A stretch of 64,000 nt of DNA from Hoplostethus atlanticus. Taxonomy: Eukaryota; Chordata; Actinopteri; Trachichthyiformes; Trachichthyidae. Below the pieces are notes generated by a model, which did no database searches, was not told the DNA's origin, and saw nothing but the letters and a program-made list of their open reading frames with translations. The translations under genes were made by a program, and so were the position numbers. The stretch is from contig JAXDDX010000023.1 in NCBI GenBank assembly GCA_034670405.1, positions 3,057,501-3,121,500 on the forward strand. The letters are read 5' to 3'. Positions 1 through 12,740 of the stretch are shown one piece after another. How positions within the stretch are numbered: the first letter of the stretch is position 1; every line of letters begins with the position of its first letter.

Positions 1-2359
1 CTGGATGGCCTGAATCATCGACCGTATTCCAGGAGAGCTGAAAATGATGTTTACAGAACTGGGTTTCTGAGGTTTTGAGTTCTTATTGATATTTTCAGAA
101 TCACACAGCCACACAGTAAAAAGTGTGTTTTAACATCTGGTTAAAGTAGTAATCCATGACATGGGCTATTTCCGCTCTATCAGGATTGATTGAACACAAT
201 AGTGATTCAACCTAAATGATCATTTGTGAGGGCTGAGGATTGATGCAGATGTGATTATTTTTCTTTGCTACTGGAAGGTTTGCTTGTGGCTATAACAGAT
301 ATGCAGTAATAATGTAACAGTTATCGCATGGCTTTATAAAACATGTTGGATATATTTATATTATATTGTAGATATTACCATCTCTTTGTGTTTGTGTGTT
401 TGTTTGTAGTCTCTTCATTAGTCTCAGCTGCTCTCACACCCCCAGAGAAAAAAGCGTGGGCTGCTGTCAGTCCAGAGATGTCAGTACTGGTGACACTGTT
501 GTGGTGATAGTGTGGTGCAAAACAATGGTCGCTTATCTAATAAGATGTTTTAAAAATTACAAAAAACAACAACAATCTTTAGGTTGACCTTTAGGTTAGA
601 CTTTCTGTAATGGACAGCTGATATAATAGAATTACTTTACTACTTGTTTCTCTTCCTCTGGAGAAAATCTGCCTCCTAGAAGTGCTGCAGCCTTTCCCCC
701 AGATCTTCACATCTGCCTCTTAGGATCAAATGAGAAATGAAAATACGGTCAATTATCATTAATATTGGAACCATCTCACTCATAACACATCTGAAGGCTG
801 GGCATCACGGTGACAAAAAGAAAGAAATATCAAAGACGCTTCCCCTGATGACAAAGGCAAAGCATTTGATTTTCAAAGGGATGCAGATATCAGCATTTTC
901 AAATCAGTTGACCAGGCCAAGCCTTTCCACTCCTTTACCTTTCATCTCGAGAGCTGGCCCCGGGAAAGAAATGATGGAAGGCTTCTCAATATTTAAATGC
1001 TTCCAGGCCTGACAAGTTCATGCTTTTATTCAGGTTTGATATGAATATTGAAGTGTTGGTGGGGAGGGATAATGGACAATCGCCCGTGTCTGCTTTGTAA
1101 TCTGTCAGCCATCTGAGGGAGGATGAAGAGGCCTCTTATTAAAACCACCACCACATCCATCACACAAGTTCATCTAGATTAACATTTTTAATCAAGCTAT
1201 AGTATTTTTTAACGCATAAAAAAGGGATTTCATATTCAAGACAGATGTTCACTGCAGCACAGTCCCGTTCTGCAGGGGACAGAAAGTGATTTCATAAGAG
1301 TTTTACCGTTTGCAGTGGATTCCTGAAGGTTCAGTATCTCCATTTATCTGAACACGTTTTCTGTAAACCGTACGGATCTGCAAAGAACAAGAACATCTCT
1401 AGGTGTCCATTGCTTATGGTACCGACAGACCTGTGAGATACATTATTCAAGGCATCATTCGCTGGTGTGGTGTACAGTAACGGCAGTAGCTCAAAAGCCA
1501 GTCCCTTTTATTACCTGTGAAGATTTCCCTTTCTTCTCAAGCTATTACTTAAAGTAGACGTGTTACCTGCCCCAGCCAGACAAACTCAACATTTTGTCAG
1601 AGATTAAATCCTCAATTTGGCAGCCCTTGAGTTGTAAATGACTTTGTTAGTAATGTGTTTATTTCTTTGCTTAAGGGACTGTAAGTGTGTAAAGTCTTTC
1701 TCTTCTCTCTCTGCTTCAGTGAACGTTATGAGATACATGATTCAAAGTTGCCTGCCCCGTCTTTTGTTTTTCATAGGATCCCATTAAGTTAAAAAAACGT
1801 CATTAAACATCCCTTTCTATTATACGTACACCTATTTATTAATACACAGGATTTGATGTTAAAATCCCGGGTGAGCATCCACACAGCAGTCCGGTTCAGA
1901 TGTCATAGGAATGATGCACTAACCCACAAATGGAGACTAGAGAGGACATCAGGCTACGCCGTCATAAATCTACAGGACCATCAGACAGGCAGCGCCGTTC
2001 GCTAGCCACCTAATTTAAGTGCTACAGGGTTGGGTGAGGGTGCAGGTCGGTCACTGGGGTTATCAAGTGGTCTCCAATCACAGATGTTTCATTGATTTCG
2101 GCCCACAACACCTCCAGGAGACTCAACTGGAACCACCCACCTCGACACCAGATACAACTAAAAACTTCCCACACTACCCTGTACCTGTGTTTAGGCTCAT
2201 CCCCGCCTCCCAACATTACTCAATCATTTCTAAACTTGCTATTGATTTCATCAACAAAGCTAATGGGACGGTGGACACTGCTGGCTTGAAGGCGGGCCGA
2301 TCAGCAGTTCAGAAACCAAACAATTTTCATACCTCCAATTTCATAAGTCTTAGTTGATG
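1..2359. other. Upstream non-coding DNA, no gene recognised
   Basis: Mostly unique A/T-rich sequence without strong repeats. The open frames here (about 60-110 codons) have no recognisable domain, and several overlap each other on both strands. I see nothing that supports a gene. Confidence 0.6.
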
Positions 2360-2580
2360 ATACCTACTAGCAACCAACATCAGCTAGCATGCTACAGACA
2401 ACCAAAGGCTTGACAAGCCAACATGTCAATACTCTACAGAATCAATATACAGCCATGCTACACACACTGATAATACACCCAGCTAGCACACTACTGATAA
2501 ACAGCAACCATGCTATTAGCAAACAGCTAACATGCTACAAACAAATGAGAGCTAACAGGCCAACCTTTCTTACTACTAAG
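2360..2580. repeat. Degenerate AGCTAACATGCTAC-type minisatellite
   Basis: Imperfect variants of a 10-14 bp unit recur: AGCTAGCATGCTAC, AGCCATGCTAC, AGCTAGCACACTAC, AACCATGCTATTAGC, AGCTAACATGCTAC. The density of GCTA/CATGCTA words is far above the flanks. The open frame across it is an effect of the repeat. Confidence 0.6.
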
Positions 2581-4079
2581 AAATCAATGTAAGAAATCAA
2601 TGCTTCAGTGAAGCGAGTGGTTCAGCCCTGTACTAACTACACTATACACCTTCCTTACTGCTATCAGGCTTTTTGCATGACCAGTGTGGCTCTCTGCATC
2701 AGTGGCACTTCAAGCAGAGCTCCAATCTGAAATCTACATCCGCAAATGTTTTGTCATCTTAGTGACATCCATTTGTTAACTGAGAGCTGTGATGGCAATC
2801 CGCTTATTTGGGGATGTTTAGCTAGAGTAAGTAGAGTGTTTGAAGGGACTGATCTGCCAAACCTTGAGCCCAGATGGCAGGATGTTTTGACGGTTGGCAT
2901 AGCGGGTATACATCAGAGGAGGAACCGGGCCCAGTGGGAGCCTGAATGTTGGAGGATAATGTGAAATAGTGGCGCAATATGAAGCGAAAGAGGTACACGC
3001 GGTAGTATTGTCCTTTAAATTGGTTACACTGCTTGATTTTAGGCCAGACGGTGCTATATTGCAGCTTCTTTTTCAAATTGTATTCACAGCCCATGGGAGA
3101 AACAAACAGCAGAATAGCAAAAAGGGAGGAAAAAAAGTAGGATAGTAAACAAATGTCTTCTTGTTCCATTCATACTGACCGGTCCAGCTTACTCACTGGG
3201 CACAGCCTTGTATTTTGGGATCGGTTGCTTTAAAAAGCGCACCAAAAAGAAATGTCCCAGATGAATTGCTTTTTTTTTTTTTCACCCGCCAACCCCAACT
3301 TCAGCAAGTTTAGTATACCAGGCTGTTCTTCAGAAAAGCGAGGTAAACAATACATCAGCAGCAGCTTGGTTTACCTGGAGGAAGGCCACCTGAGAGATAG
3401 AGCTAGATGGTAATTCAATTTGAGCACATGTTGTTAATAAAGGCCTTATGTTCCTCTCTGCTGCTATGATTTCATTTAGAAAGCATAATGCTGAACATTA
3501 ATATCAATACATACACTATTGATGTCTACTCTCTGCCTTGTTTGAAAGAGAGAGAGTTTCAGACCAGAGAACAGGGAGATTCAATTGCACTGAATTTAAT
3601 TTGGTGGTTTCATGTCGGCATAGATACTCTGAAATTCAGACTTGTCTGAAGCCCTGCTTAATATCTTGCCTGACCCCATTCTCTGATTTCCTCCCCTCAG
3701 AGAGATGCATTACTCTGAAGGAAAGAGAGAAGCTCTAATCTCTCTTCCTCTCTCTCTGTTACTCGGACGTTTTTTTGCAACCCTTACCGAACCACAGAGA
3801 ACCTCTGAAGGGTCACTGTTGCACTTTTTCTATGGAGAGAAAAGGCCATGTGTGTGGGAGTTGGATTTCCATTTGACACCCTGGCAATGGCTGGCCTGTT
3901 GTACAAAGGTGGTGTGTGTGATTGTTATGATAATAAAAACTCGTTCTTTGCTGAAAGATCAGATCTCACTTGGCTCAGAGGGGTTAAAATGGCATGGTAG
4001 ATTTTAGGAAGAAGCATATATTAAGAGGCCCTGGTGGGAGGTACTGTATTCTGAAACGAAAAGTAATAACTATTGATGT
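2581..4079. other. Unique non-coding DNA
   Basis: Holds a T run at 3270-3281, short purine-rich tracts near 3540-3560 and 3720-3760, and no recognised gene or transposon. Open frames on both strands lack known motifs. Confidence 0.55.
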
Positions 4080-4480
4080 TGAGGGGCAAGATGGCACCTC
4101 ATTCATCAGATGTGCTCAGAGAACAAACTGAATCCCGATATATTCCACTGAATGTGCTCTCCGTTAATCGGGCCCAATCATAATTAATGGAGGCACTCAA
4201 CGAAAAATATTAAAGAACAGATGTTTACTCAACCAAAGTCAATAGTCACAGAAACCTTCAATTACGATGCACCCTATAGGGAACAAAGATGGAGCATTAA
4301 TCCGGGCCAATTGACAGTAGATTGAATTGATTACCTTATTATAAGGAAGCTAGGTTATTATTGCCATAACTCACTGCCCATTAGCAATCTTTTGTACTGC
4401 AGACAGGGAGAGAGTAAACACGATCAAGACCTAATCATATGGCCGCCACATATTCATCTTGTGTACTTGATTAGGTCAGT
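4080..4480. promoter_or_regulatory. A/T-rich candidate regulatory block upstream of the cadherin gene
   Basis: Free of simple repeats and rich in TAAT/ATTA core words, including AATCATAATTAATGG near 4174, CATTAATCCGG near 4296 and CCTAATCATATGG near 4430. This composition resembles developmental enhancers with clustered homeodomain sites. It lies about 15 kb upstream of exon 1. This is inference from composition only. Confidence 0.25.
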
Positions 4481-4954
4481 TGAACAGGAAAAGGCAGTCA
4501 GGGAAGAGAGTGAGTATCAATTTCACAATATGAAAATGATTTCCATAGATACCCCTGGGTGGTGAGAGGCTACTGTGCAGGAACCTGATTGGATGTCATC
4601 AATCATGGCTAAACAGTGTTTTGCTCCCCAATAACGAAATGGAATAATAGTGAACAGAAAAATATCCTGTGATCAAAGTTGAAGATTTTCATGTTTCGGT
4701 GTTCGAGTTCAGGCGGGGGACATGTGGAGAGAGCGTGCCTGCAGTCAACAATACTTGATTTGTGCTCTGCTTGCTGAATCGCTTGAATTGAGATGTTCAC
4801 CCCTCGAGCTCTGCGTGATCCGGGCAGCATCTGAACTTCAGCCCTGCTAAGTGTGTGCTGTATGCATTCCTCTGACAGCTCTCTCGTTTTACTCTGCAAC
4901 CCCCCCCCCCTCCTCTCCGCCCCTCCATTTCACACCACAGAGGTCAGGGATTCT

Positions 4955-4985
4955 TTGTGTGTGTGCATGTGTGTGTGTGTGTGTG
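4955..4985. repeat. (GT)n microsatellite
   Basis: Slightly interrupted GT tract. Two more short GT tracts lie at 5155-5171 and 5245-5271. A C-rich run is at 4901-4911. Open frames crossing these tracts (4944-5420) are repeat artefacts. Confidence 0.9.
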
Positions 4986-5648
4986 GAATAGTGTGTGAGG
5001 AGGAGTGAAAGAGAGCTGAAGTGTGTATGGGGAGAAGCTGTCTACCTTCTCAGCCTGTGGTGTTGTCAGGTCCATGGTGTTAAAGCACTCCGACAGTATG
5101 TCCCCTACCTCACCTTGTTGAAAACAGCCTTCATTCCCAGTAAGAGTGTATGAGGTGTGTGTGTGTGTGTGCACTCACGTGGAAGGGGTTCGTTTTTTTT
5201 CCTTTATGTATTTCTATGTGTGTTGCAGTATGCCCCATATATACGTGTGTGTGTTTGTGTGTGTGTGTGTGCGCCGTCTCCTCTGCCCCATATTGCTTCA
5301 CTCTTCAATATTTATGCTCTGTATGTGGAGAAGATTGACTTGAGGATTAATGCAATCCTCAAACAGAATACAGCAGAATGCCATGTGTCAAATCTTCACA
5401 CCATCTCTTCCCCCGAGTGACCGGGTGGGTTGGTTCTTATAAAGGGGAGCCAATATATCAACCCCAGACCAAAAGAAGTGCTGGGATCACACTGGTTCAG
5501 TTTGGCCAGCTGTGTCGAGTCTTCCAACTTTTCTTTTTCAGCACCTGATGTGATACTATAACACCATATGGCTGCAGATATAACGCTGATATCTAGTCTT
5601 TGCAAAAACCAAGAAACTAGCTACTTAACAGTCAGGGATGTAGTAGAA

Positions 5649-5870
5649 TATGGAGTCATAGGGGTGCCATAAAAAAGAATAAATCTGTAAAAGAATAAGA
5701 AAATAAATGTGGAAATATAAAGGGGAATGGGCACATTTATTTATTCATTTATTTATTATTCCATATTTTATTTACTTATTTATTCTTTTATTTATTCCTC
5801 TTATATTTCCACATTTATTTCTTATTGTTTTACAGATTTATTATTTTTATGGCACTCCTATGACTCCATA
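5649..5870. mobile_element. Foldback MITE, 222 bp, TA-bounded
   Basis: Nearly the whole element is an inverted repeat. It begins TATGGAGTCATAGGGGTGCC and ends GGCACTCCTATGACTCCATA. The arms, about 75-80 nt, also match internally (AATAAATCTGTAAAA against TTTTACAGATTTATT; AAATGTGGAAATATAA against TTATATTTCCACATTT). The outer TA on each side is compatible with a TA target duplication as in Tc1/mariner-type elements. There is no coding capacity, so it depends on transposase from elsewhere. Confidence 0.85.
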
Positions 5871-5931
5871 GTGGAAGGTTTACCCACTTAAACTCAGTTT
5901 ACCCAACTCAGTTTTATTACTAATGTAAATT

Positions 5932-5932
<1 letters not shown>

Positions 5933-5964
<32 letters not shown>
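5933..5964. repeat. (TA)n microsatellite
   Basis: Continuous alternating AT of about 30 bp, directly upstream of a palindromic segment. Confidence 0.95.
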
Positions 5965-5967
<3 letters not shown>

Positions 5968-5990
5968 ATATCATCAAAATAATTTTGCCT

Positions 5991-6048
5991 TGCCATTACA
6001 TCACTGTACTGTATATGCTATATAGTATATACAGTGATGTACTGGCAT
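5991..6048. repeat. Imperfect palindrome with 12 bp perfect arms
   Basis: TACATCACTGTA at 5997-6008 pairs with TACAGTGATGTA at 6030-6041. The centre (CTGTATATGC...TATAGTA) is partly self-complementary and the outside pairs weakly (TGCCA with TGGCA). It could be the terminal part of a small MITE or a cruciform-prone sequence. Confidence 0.7.
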
Positions 6049-6059
6049 GTCACCTAGTA

Positions 6060-6180
6060 TTGTAGTATTTAGTATTTTATACATTCTGTTTTCTGTGATA
6101 CTGTTATGCTGCTGCAACCCCAGAATTTCCCCCTGGGGATCAATAAAGTATCAATATAAAGTAAATATAAATATACAATA
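6060..6180 (+). mobile_element. Retroposon 3' tail fragment
   Basis: Contains CTGCTGCAACCCCAGAATTT, CCCCTGGGGATCAATAAAGT and then an A/T-rich tail. A C-rich/G-rich stem followed by ATCAATAAAGTAT is a common 3' end of fish LINE/SINE copies. The family was not identified. Confidence 0.5.
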
Positions 6181-6409
6181 TCTTTTTTAAAAGTGAAAAT
6201 ACAGCAAAATACTGAAAGCTTCATTTTGCATGTTCTTCTACTCACCTGTCACTAACCGTGCTCCACGCCAATTGCTACTGTTTTGTGTAAAAAGTTCCCA
6301 GTAACAGCTCCCTCCTGACCGCTCTGTCGTGTATATGTGTCTTCCAGGCTCATCCACGTCCCCATACAATCCTCCCCACCCGCCCAGCCCTCATCTCCCA
6401 GTTTGAGCC

Positions 6410-6437
6410 CCTGCCTGTCTGCCTGCCTGCCTGCTTG

Positions 6438-6491
<54 letters not shown>

Positions 6492-6522
6492 TGTCTGCCT
6501 GCCTGCCTGCCTGCTTGCCTGT
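6410..6522. repeat. (CCTG)n tetranucleotide microsatellite
   Basis: About 27 CCTG units, with TCTG and CTTG variants near both ends. It produces overlapping cysteine/alanine/leucine/proline-rich and glycine/arginine/glutamine-rich frames on both strands; none is a gene. Confidence 0.95.
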
Positions 6523-6797
6523 CCCATCCCAGGCTGCTGTCTGACAGGCAGCAAACCCGGTCTGACAGGTGGCCAGGCGGTGTCACGGGCTCACCGCAGA
6601 GAGCAATGCCTGTCTCCACTCATTTCCTCCTTCCTGCTCCCTGACCTGAACCCCACCACCCCACCGCTCCAGAACCTCAGCCCTCAGCCCTCAGCCCGCC
6701 CTGCCCGCCTGCCTGCTGGTTGGACATCATGTCGAATATGGAGGCTGCTTTGTTGATAAATGAGATGTTTAATTTTTACTTATTGTGTTGTCTCTTG

Positions 6798-6800
<3 letters not shown>

Positions 6801-6850
<50 letters not shown>
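6801..6850. repeat. (GT)25 microsatellite
   Basis: Fifty bases of uninterrupted GT. Confidence 0.97.
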
Positions 6851-6852
<2 letters not shown>

Positions 6853-7620
6853 ATGTACTGGTGCTGTTGTGCTGGTAGCATGGAGTTATGGAATATAGCA
6901 TTGTGGTTGGAAGTTTCTCAATCTAAAAGGATAAAAGCCAATGTTTCATGTTGAAGGGCTGTTAACAAGCCTCACTAGTGCCGTTTATTTTCTTTGTAGA
7001 GAAGCATTAACAGATTCAATTATGCTTGTGTTGAATTGAGGCAAATCGAATGCCAATTTGTCTCGCTTGATGAGATCTCCAAGGTTTCAAACCGTTGCTC
7101 TTTTTAGAGCGTTGTTTATTGTCCTCTCCACTGTCTCGTCTCAGAAATCAGCCCATTCACCAGCATTACAAATAACACTGCATTCTGTTTGGTCTAACTC
7201 TAATAGATTATTGGGTCATCGTCAATTGACAAAAAAAAATTGTGGTCCCGTAACAGCCACTCATTTACTGCAAATTCACCATGAATGAGATAAAGACATG
7301 ATGCAGAATCCCAGCAGGAGAGAGTCTTCGTATGCGGAGGCTGTGGTTTGCCTAAAAGGAAACTGTTAGCCTTATCAAAGCAGACAAGCCCTCAGACAAT
7401 CCATTGTGCTGTGCCTCAGCACTCATCAATTCAATTCTTCCTTTTCATGGTGATACGTTCCTCTGCATCCCTTTTGTTTCTGCTCTGGAACCAGACACTT
7501 TCCTCAGCCTCAGCTGTAATTGGTTTTCATGTAAATGGAGATTGGTCAGGAGATCAGCGATTGCTGAGAGAGGATGAAAGGGTGGGAATGTGCCATCTTT
7601 ACCTCTGCATGCACACGCTT
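6851..7620. other. Unique non-coding DNA
   Basis: No gene or transposon recognised. The open frame from 7348 runs into the adjacent CA repeat and is not credible as a gene. Confidence 0.5.
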
Positions 7621-7625
7621 AGGCT

Positions 7626-7665
7626 TACGCTCACGCTCACGCTCACACTCACACTCACACACTCA

Positions 7666-7721
<56 letters not shown>

Positions 7722-7760
7722 TGTCTCTCTCTTTCTTTCTCTCAGACACACACACACATA
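7626..7760. repeat. (CACGCT)n-(CACT)n-(CA)n compound microsatellite
   Basis: Starts with repeated ACGCTC units, passes to ACACTC units, then a pure CA tract at about 7670-7718, followed by CTCTCTTTCTTTCTCTC and another short CA tract. The graded change of unit suggests slippage with point substitutions. Confidence 0.9.
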
Positions 7761-10700
7761 CACACAAATGCACCAGAGCACGATTAGTGATTACGCCGTT
7801 GCCATGGAACTTTTCCTAATGAGGGCTGAGATGACAGCTGAAATCCAGACATTATAATGCATAGCCGTCGAGGTCCCAGGAAATTGTTCCATCTCAAGGG
7901 AGAGAAAAAACGTTGGCTCCTTTGTACCCGAGAGAGACAGTTAAATGACCCTAAATCAGACTTAATTTGATATTTGATCTTCCTCACCCCTACAGCATAA
8001 TGGCCTTGAATATGTGATGCCGTCCATGCAGAGCATGATGAAAGTATCCTGACGGCTCAGTCTGTACAAAGGTGTGCTGTTAGCAGGAACATTCACATGG
8101 CAATGAACATGATGGATGTGGTGCTGCAGTTGGCTCCTCGGGGAAGAGAAATGCCCTTTTCTCTCCCCCAAAGTACATTTCAGAGATGTCTGTTTTGAAG
8201 GCATCTTTTGGCCATGCTTCCATATTTCAGAAATATTAAAAAATAACACCCCCTAATGGACAGCTCAGCCCCCCCCCCCCACACCTTTTTGCCTCTCAGT
8301 GTCACTAATGCAGTGCGTCCTCCGCAACACATCATGCCAGGGGGGGGGGTTCGCCCCTGCTAATGGAAGCACTCATCAGTATCTGCCAAGGTAATTAGCC
8401 AAATTAGCCAATCCCCTCGTCTCTGAGGTGACCCTGGTGTCGGGGTGAGCATTTAAGAATCTACGCAGCAATTACCTACTGACTTCCAGCAGGGCATACC
8501 TGTTGGCCCTAATGCTTTGTTTATTCCCCGATGTTACCGTGAAATGAGGCCGAACAGCTTTTTAGATGGAGGCAGATGATCTAACAACCCGATGCATTAA
8601 ATAACATTAATGCTTTGACAGACAAAATTCAGGTCATATTTTAATGTTTTCCCATTACTTGGCTGTTTGGCGTTTAACTTGGGAAATACATAAAAGGTGA
8701 CCTTTGTTTTCCTACTGTGAAAGCCAAAAGCTAATCTAGCGTGCACACATACTCATTCATGCACACACACACACACCCACACACAAATGCACAATCACTT
8801 TTACTTATCCATTCCTTGTATTTGTATATGTCAAATTTGTTAGAAAAACAAAAATCTGTTTTTTAATCCCCTTCCAGTGAACGGACACACCAGTAACCTT
8901 CTTCAGTAGGATTGTCTTGATTACTGAGTACCCCTCAGTCCATTAAGGGGCATATCCCCTTCTCTCTTGCATTACTTCCTCTCTCTAACTCAACTCCATT
9001 GTTGCTTACACATATTACCACCGCCTTGCTCTCTGTCTGGCCCAGAGAATATTTAACCTTGGCGAGGCTCGGGGAGCAGATGGTGGGTCCTTATGTGTCC
9101 ACAGCTAATGAAGTGATGTCTCTATAAACACCTGACAGTGGGTCAGACCAGCCCGGACCGGAAGAGGACCATCTCTGGCTCCACTGAGCGGCAAAACACT
9201 CCCATTTCCTTCTCAGCTATTTCCACACTGCTGTGCTAGCACATGACCCCGCCCATCCCGGAGGGGACAGCCCTGCCTCCTGCTGCACTCTCGCTCTCAC
9301 ATACTAATGTGGCTAACGTCTAATGTGCATGCACTTAGACAAATGAACAGAGGCGTGATTAACACTCCAAACCCACATGCAGAGCTGGGTGAATGAAGCA
9401 AACATACAACACACACACACAGGTAATTTGAGATGACAGCTACCACTGGCCACCCCTGAGTAACACTATTGAGTACAGTCCATTTTACAGAACCCACACC
9501 ATCCTGTCATCTTTCACATATAATGAATTGTTAATAGCGGTTCGTTTCTGATGTTTCTTTGCCCGATAAAACGAATCCAATTCTGAGATCAGAAGAAAAA
9601 ACCCCCTCGCAATAAATTCATTCCTTAAATCAGCATCTGGAAAGCATCTCATGTTTTATGACACGATGCTGATCTAATAGTGTAATAGTAATCTTGAATC
9701 TATATCACAGTGATGATGCCAGTGCAGGAAGACAGATGAAGCACTCTTCAGACCTGCAGTACACCCTCCTGTCTAATCCCAAACCCACTAGAGATGAACC
9801 GTTTATCCACTGAATGAATCATGGGCACATTACACAGGCCAACAGTGATCCTACTGACATGTGCAGGCGCAGAACCTTTCCAAACACGGCCGCCGTGAAA
9901 ATAGTTCTCATGATAAAATGTTCTTTGTCTTATATCTTCCCCAATGCTAAATGGTAGGCACGTTCTGCCGGTGTCTCAGAGCCGTAAATAAAACGAACCT
10001 CTTCCATCAAACACTAAATGGAAAACACCGAAACTAAGCCACCACACAGTAATTAACACTCTTCCCAGGAACACACATCCGATCTATACCAACTTTTGTT
10101 TTCTACTCCATTTCAGTTCATCTTTTTTTTTTTTTAACATGGAGCTTCTTCACTGTATCATCTTTTGGGAGCCTTTAATTTTCATCAGGAAACAAAGCGT
10201 GATCACAACAACTGCCTTTGTCCCCGCCGCTGAATTTACTGTACTGGGAACATCTTAATGATAGAGCAGCCGTGGCTTCACCGCTGTGCTTCCTTCCTAC
10301 ACTTGAGAGGGTAGTGTGAGGCTGGTGAGCAGCAAGAAGATGTTTTGTCACTCAGCAGTAGATGGCAGACAGCGGTATATAATTACCACTTACTGCACAA
10401 TCAGCGGTCGTGTCACACCCTCGGTACTGAAACACATCACACTGTAATCCAAATTGCTGGCGAGAGTTCTCCCTCTGTTTTCTCTCACAGATTTCTAACT
10501 TTTCCTCCCTCGTTTGTTGGCTCACTTCATATTTAAACTCACACGTTCCTATTCTCTCACTCCCGCACAATTCTTTTTGTTTACACGTATTTTGCGACTG
10601 CTCTTTTCTCCCCTTTTTTTTTCTCATGCCTGCCTCCCTTTTCCCGCTAAATCTCCCACCTTCTTTCTGCCTCTCGCTCGTTCCCTCATTCCCCCCCCTT

Positions 10701-12519
10701 TGCTTCCCTCTCCACTTTGCTGTGCCAGCACTTTGATAGTGGAGTAGCTGAGGGGGTGGTTTAATGGGGGAGGGGGTACGCAGCCCCAGATGAGAGCAGT
10801 CAATATTTCATATCTCTACCTGGAAGGAGACACAGAGGGCAGTGCAAATTCAAATAGGGTAAGATGTATGACACCCATGCACAGATGGAGTTTTAACAGT
10901 GTCGCCGATGGGAGATACTGCAGGAGGCTAGGCGGCTGACGGCTCCTGACACACGAGGAATCCATTAATTTCAACAATTGCAAATATAGCGTGGTTGCCA
11001 AAAAGACGGCGATGCCAGCACTATGGAAACTGGAAAATTGAATGTGAGGACAACAATAAAAGTGGGGCTGCATTAGCATAAATCAAATTGTCAGACTTTT
11101 ACATCTGCGGATGCATTGTGCACATTGTGCACGTCACGCAGCCACGGCTCAAAGTTTTGAATAATGCTACTTGTGAATAGCAACATTTTTTCTCTCTCTG
11201 ATCAGGTTTCAGGTGTGATTATGTGGTATTGGTTTCGAAGGTGTGTTGTAATGAAAGTGGATGGCCGCTGATGAAAAGGGTGTTCCCTGCCTTGCTGCCA
11301 AATCCCATTCTTTCCCCCTAAACTCCATCAGCCATTCAGCCTGTGTAGACACAGAGCTTACCGTTAGCTGCTCATATTGGATTCCATGGCCTAGAGAATA
11401 ACTAGAGAATAACTCTGCAATCAGTTCACATTTCTCCCCGTATCCCTCTCAGGTAGGCTACATCTGCTCTCTTGCAAGACCCTGCCAGTCGCAAATGAAC
11501 TACAGCCTTATCAGAGTCGAAAGAAGAATGAGATGGTGTGATCAGATTCACTCACAAGAATTGTGAGTGCTCGATGTTGTGACCATATCCCCAGTGTAGA
11601 CTTATTTCTATGGTAATGGAGTTATTCATATGTCATCTCTAATATTTGCCTACAGCAAATCAATAAAGGGCAGTGTGCCGGTCACATTCTGACCAGATAA
11701 AGAATATTGAAGCGCTACGTAGCTAGCATACTGTACATACATCCCACTTTATTACAGACATATATCTGACATTATAGAGGTTTTCAGAGAAACAGCACAG
11801 GTGATCAGAAAATCATTGCTCATTGTGTAGACTGTAGCGGTTTTCTATCAAAATGGAGCAAATATTGCCCGATGCATGAAAATGACAAGACTGTGGAGGA
11901 CGTAAACAAAGTATATATAAGTAAACAAACGTCTCTCTCCATGAAAATGATGTTGGCTACACCGAGAGCATCACATGCAATTCTGTACGCAACAATGAAA
12001 AGAGGAGCTGTGTCTATTGTACCTCTCTCAGACCGGCCTGCATGGTGCTGCCTCTGTTTGATCTCTACAGGAGCGTGCTCTTGGCTCCTGTGCAAGGCCT
12101 CGCCACTTGGGTGCTGAGCTGCTTCATTCCGGTTGCCTGTGTTTGTTTGTTTAACGCCACGCTCTGCTTCCACACAGACATAATTAAATCAAGACTAATC
12201 CACTATTTATGCATTCTGCCTCTGAATTATTCACACAACAGTTTTATGTGTTATTGCATTTTTTTTTTTTTAGACAGTCAGAACTTGTGGGGCTGCTATT
12301 ATTGAACACAACTCTCCTCAAGATTGCATCTTTTATTAATTAAACCAACTCCCATAGAAGAGTGCACGATGCACTCATGTAAATGCTGTGTTTGCATTTT
12401 TGCTTAAGCAAGTATAAATTTGCTTAATTCTACTGTACAGGGTGTAATAAGTGCAATTATGCTGCCTCTAGAGAGTACATTAGCTTTCCAAGAATATTCT
12501 TTAAACAAAGTATCAGCCC
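7761..12519. other. Upstream non-coding DNA with short simple repeats
   Basis: Contains C/G runs (8271-8280, 8341-8349), a short CA tract (8762-8777), T runs (10123-10135) and otherwise unique sequence. The segment 8370-8640 (GGTAATTAGCCAAATTAGCC and several TTAAT/ATTAA words) resembles possible regulatory DNA. No exon, RNA gene or complete transposon was seen. Confidence 0.5.
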
Positions 12520-12595
12520 ACACACACACACACACACACACATGCACGCATGCACGTACGTACGCACGCACAGACATGCACAGACAAGCACATGA
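12520..12595. repeat. (CA)n with CATGCACG/GTACGTAC variant repeat
   Basis: CA tract (12520-12542), followed by alternating purine-pyrimidine units (CATGCACGCATGCACGTACG) and CAGACATG units. Confidence 0.85.
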
Positions 12596-12700
12596 CCACA
12601 TACAGTGCATCCATATAGAGTCAAAGCACTCACTTCTGAAAGCCTTGAAAAACCTTGAAAGATGCTGCAAAGGCTTTCCACATTCTCTGGCAATACCAAA

Positions 12701-12740
12701 GAAGAAGAAGAAGAAGAAGAAGAAGAAGAAGAAGAAAAGA
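12701..12740. repeat. (GAA)n trinucleotide microsatellite
   Basis: About 12 GAA units followed by an A-rich end. It yields a lysine/glutamate-coding artefact frame. Confidence 0.95.

Noticed and set aside
6252-6756. Cysteine/alanine/leucine/proline-rich and glycine/arginine/glutamine-rich open frames
   Set aside because: Produced by the CCTG microsatellite read in several frames on both strands.
7348-7857. 169-codon frame ending in a threonine/histidine run
   Set aside because: Its second half is the CA microsatellite, and its first half has no family resemblance.
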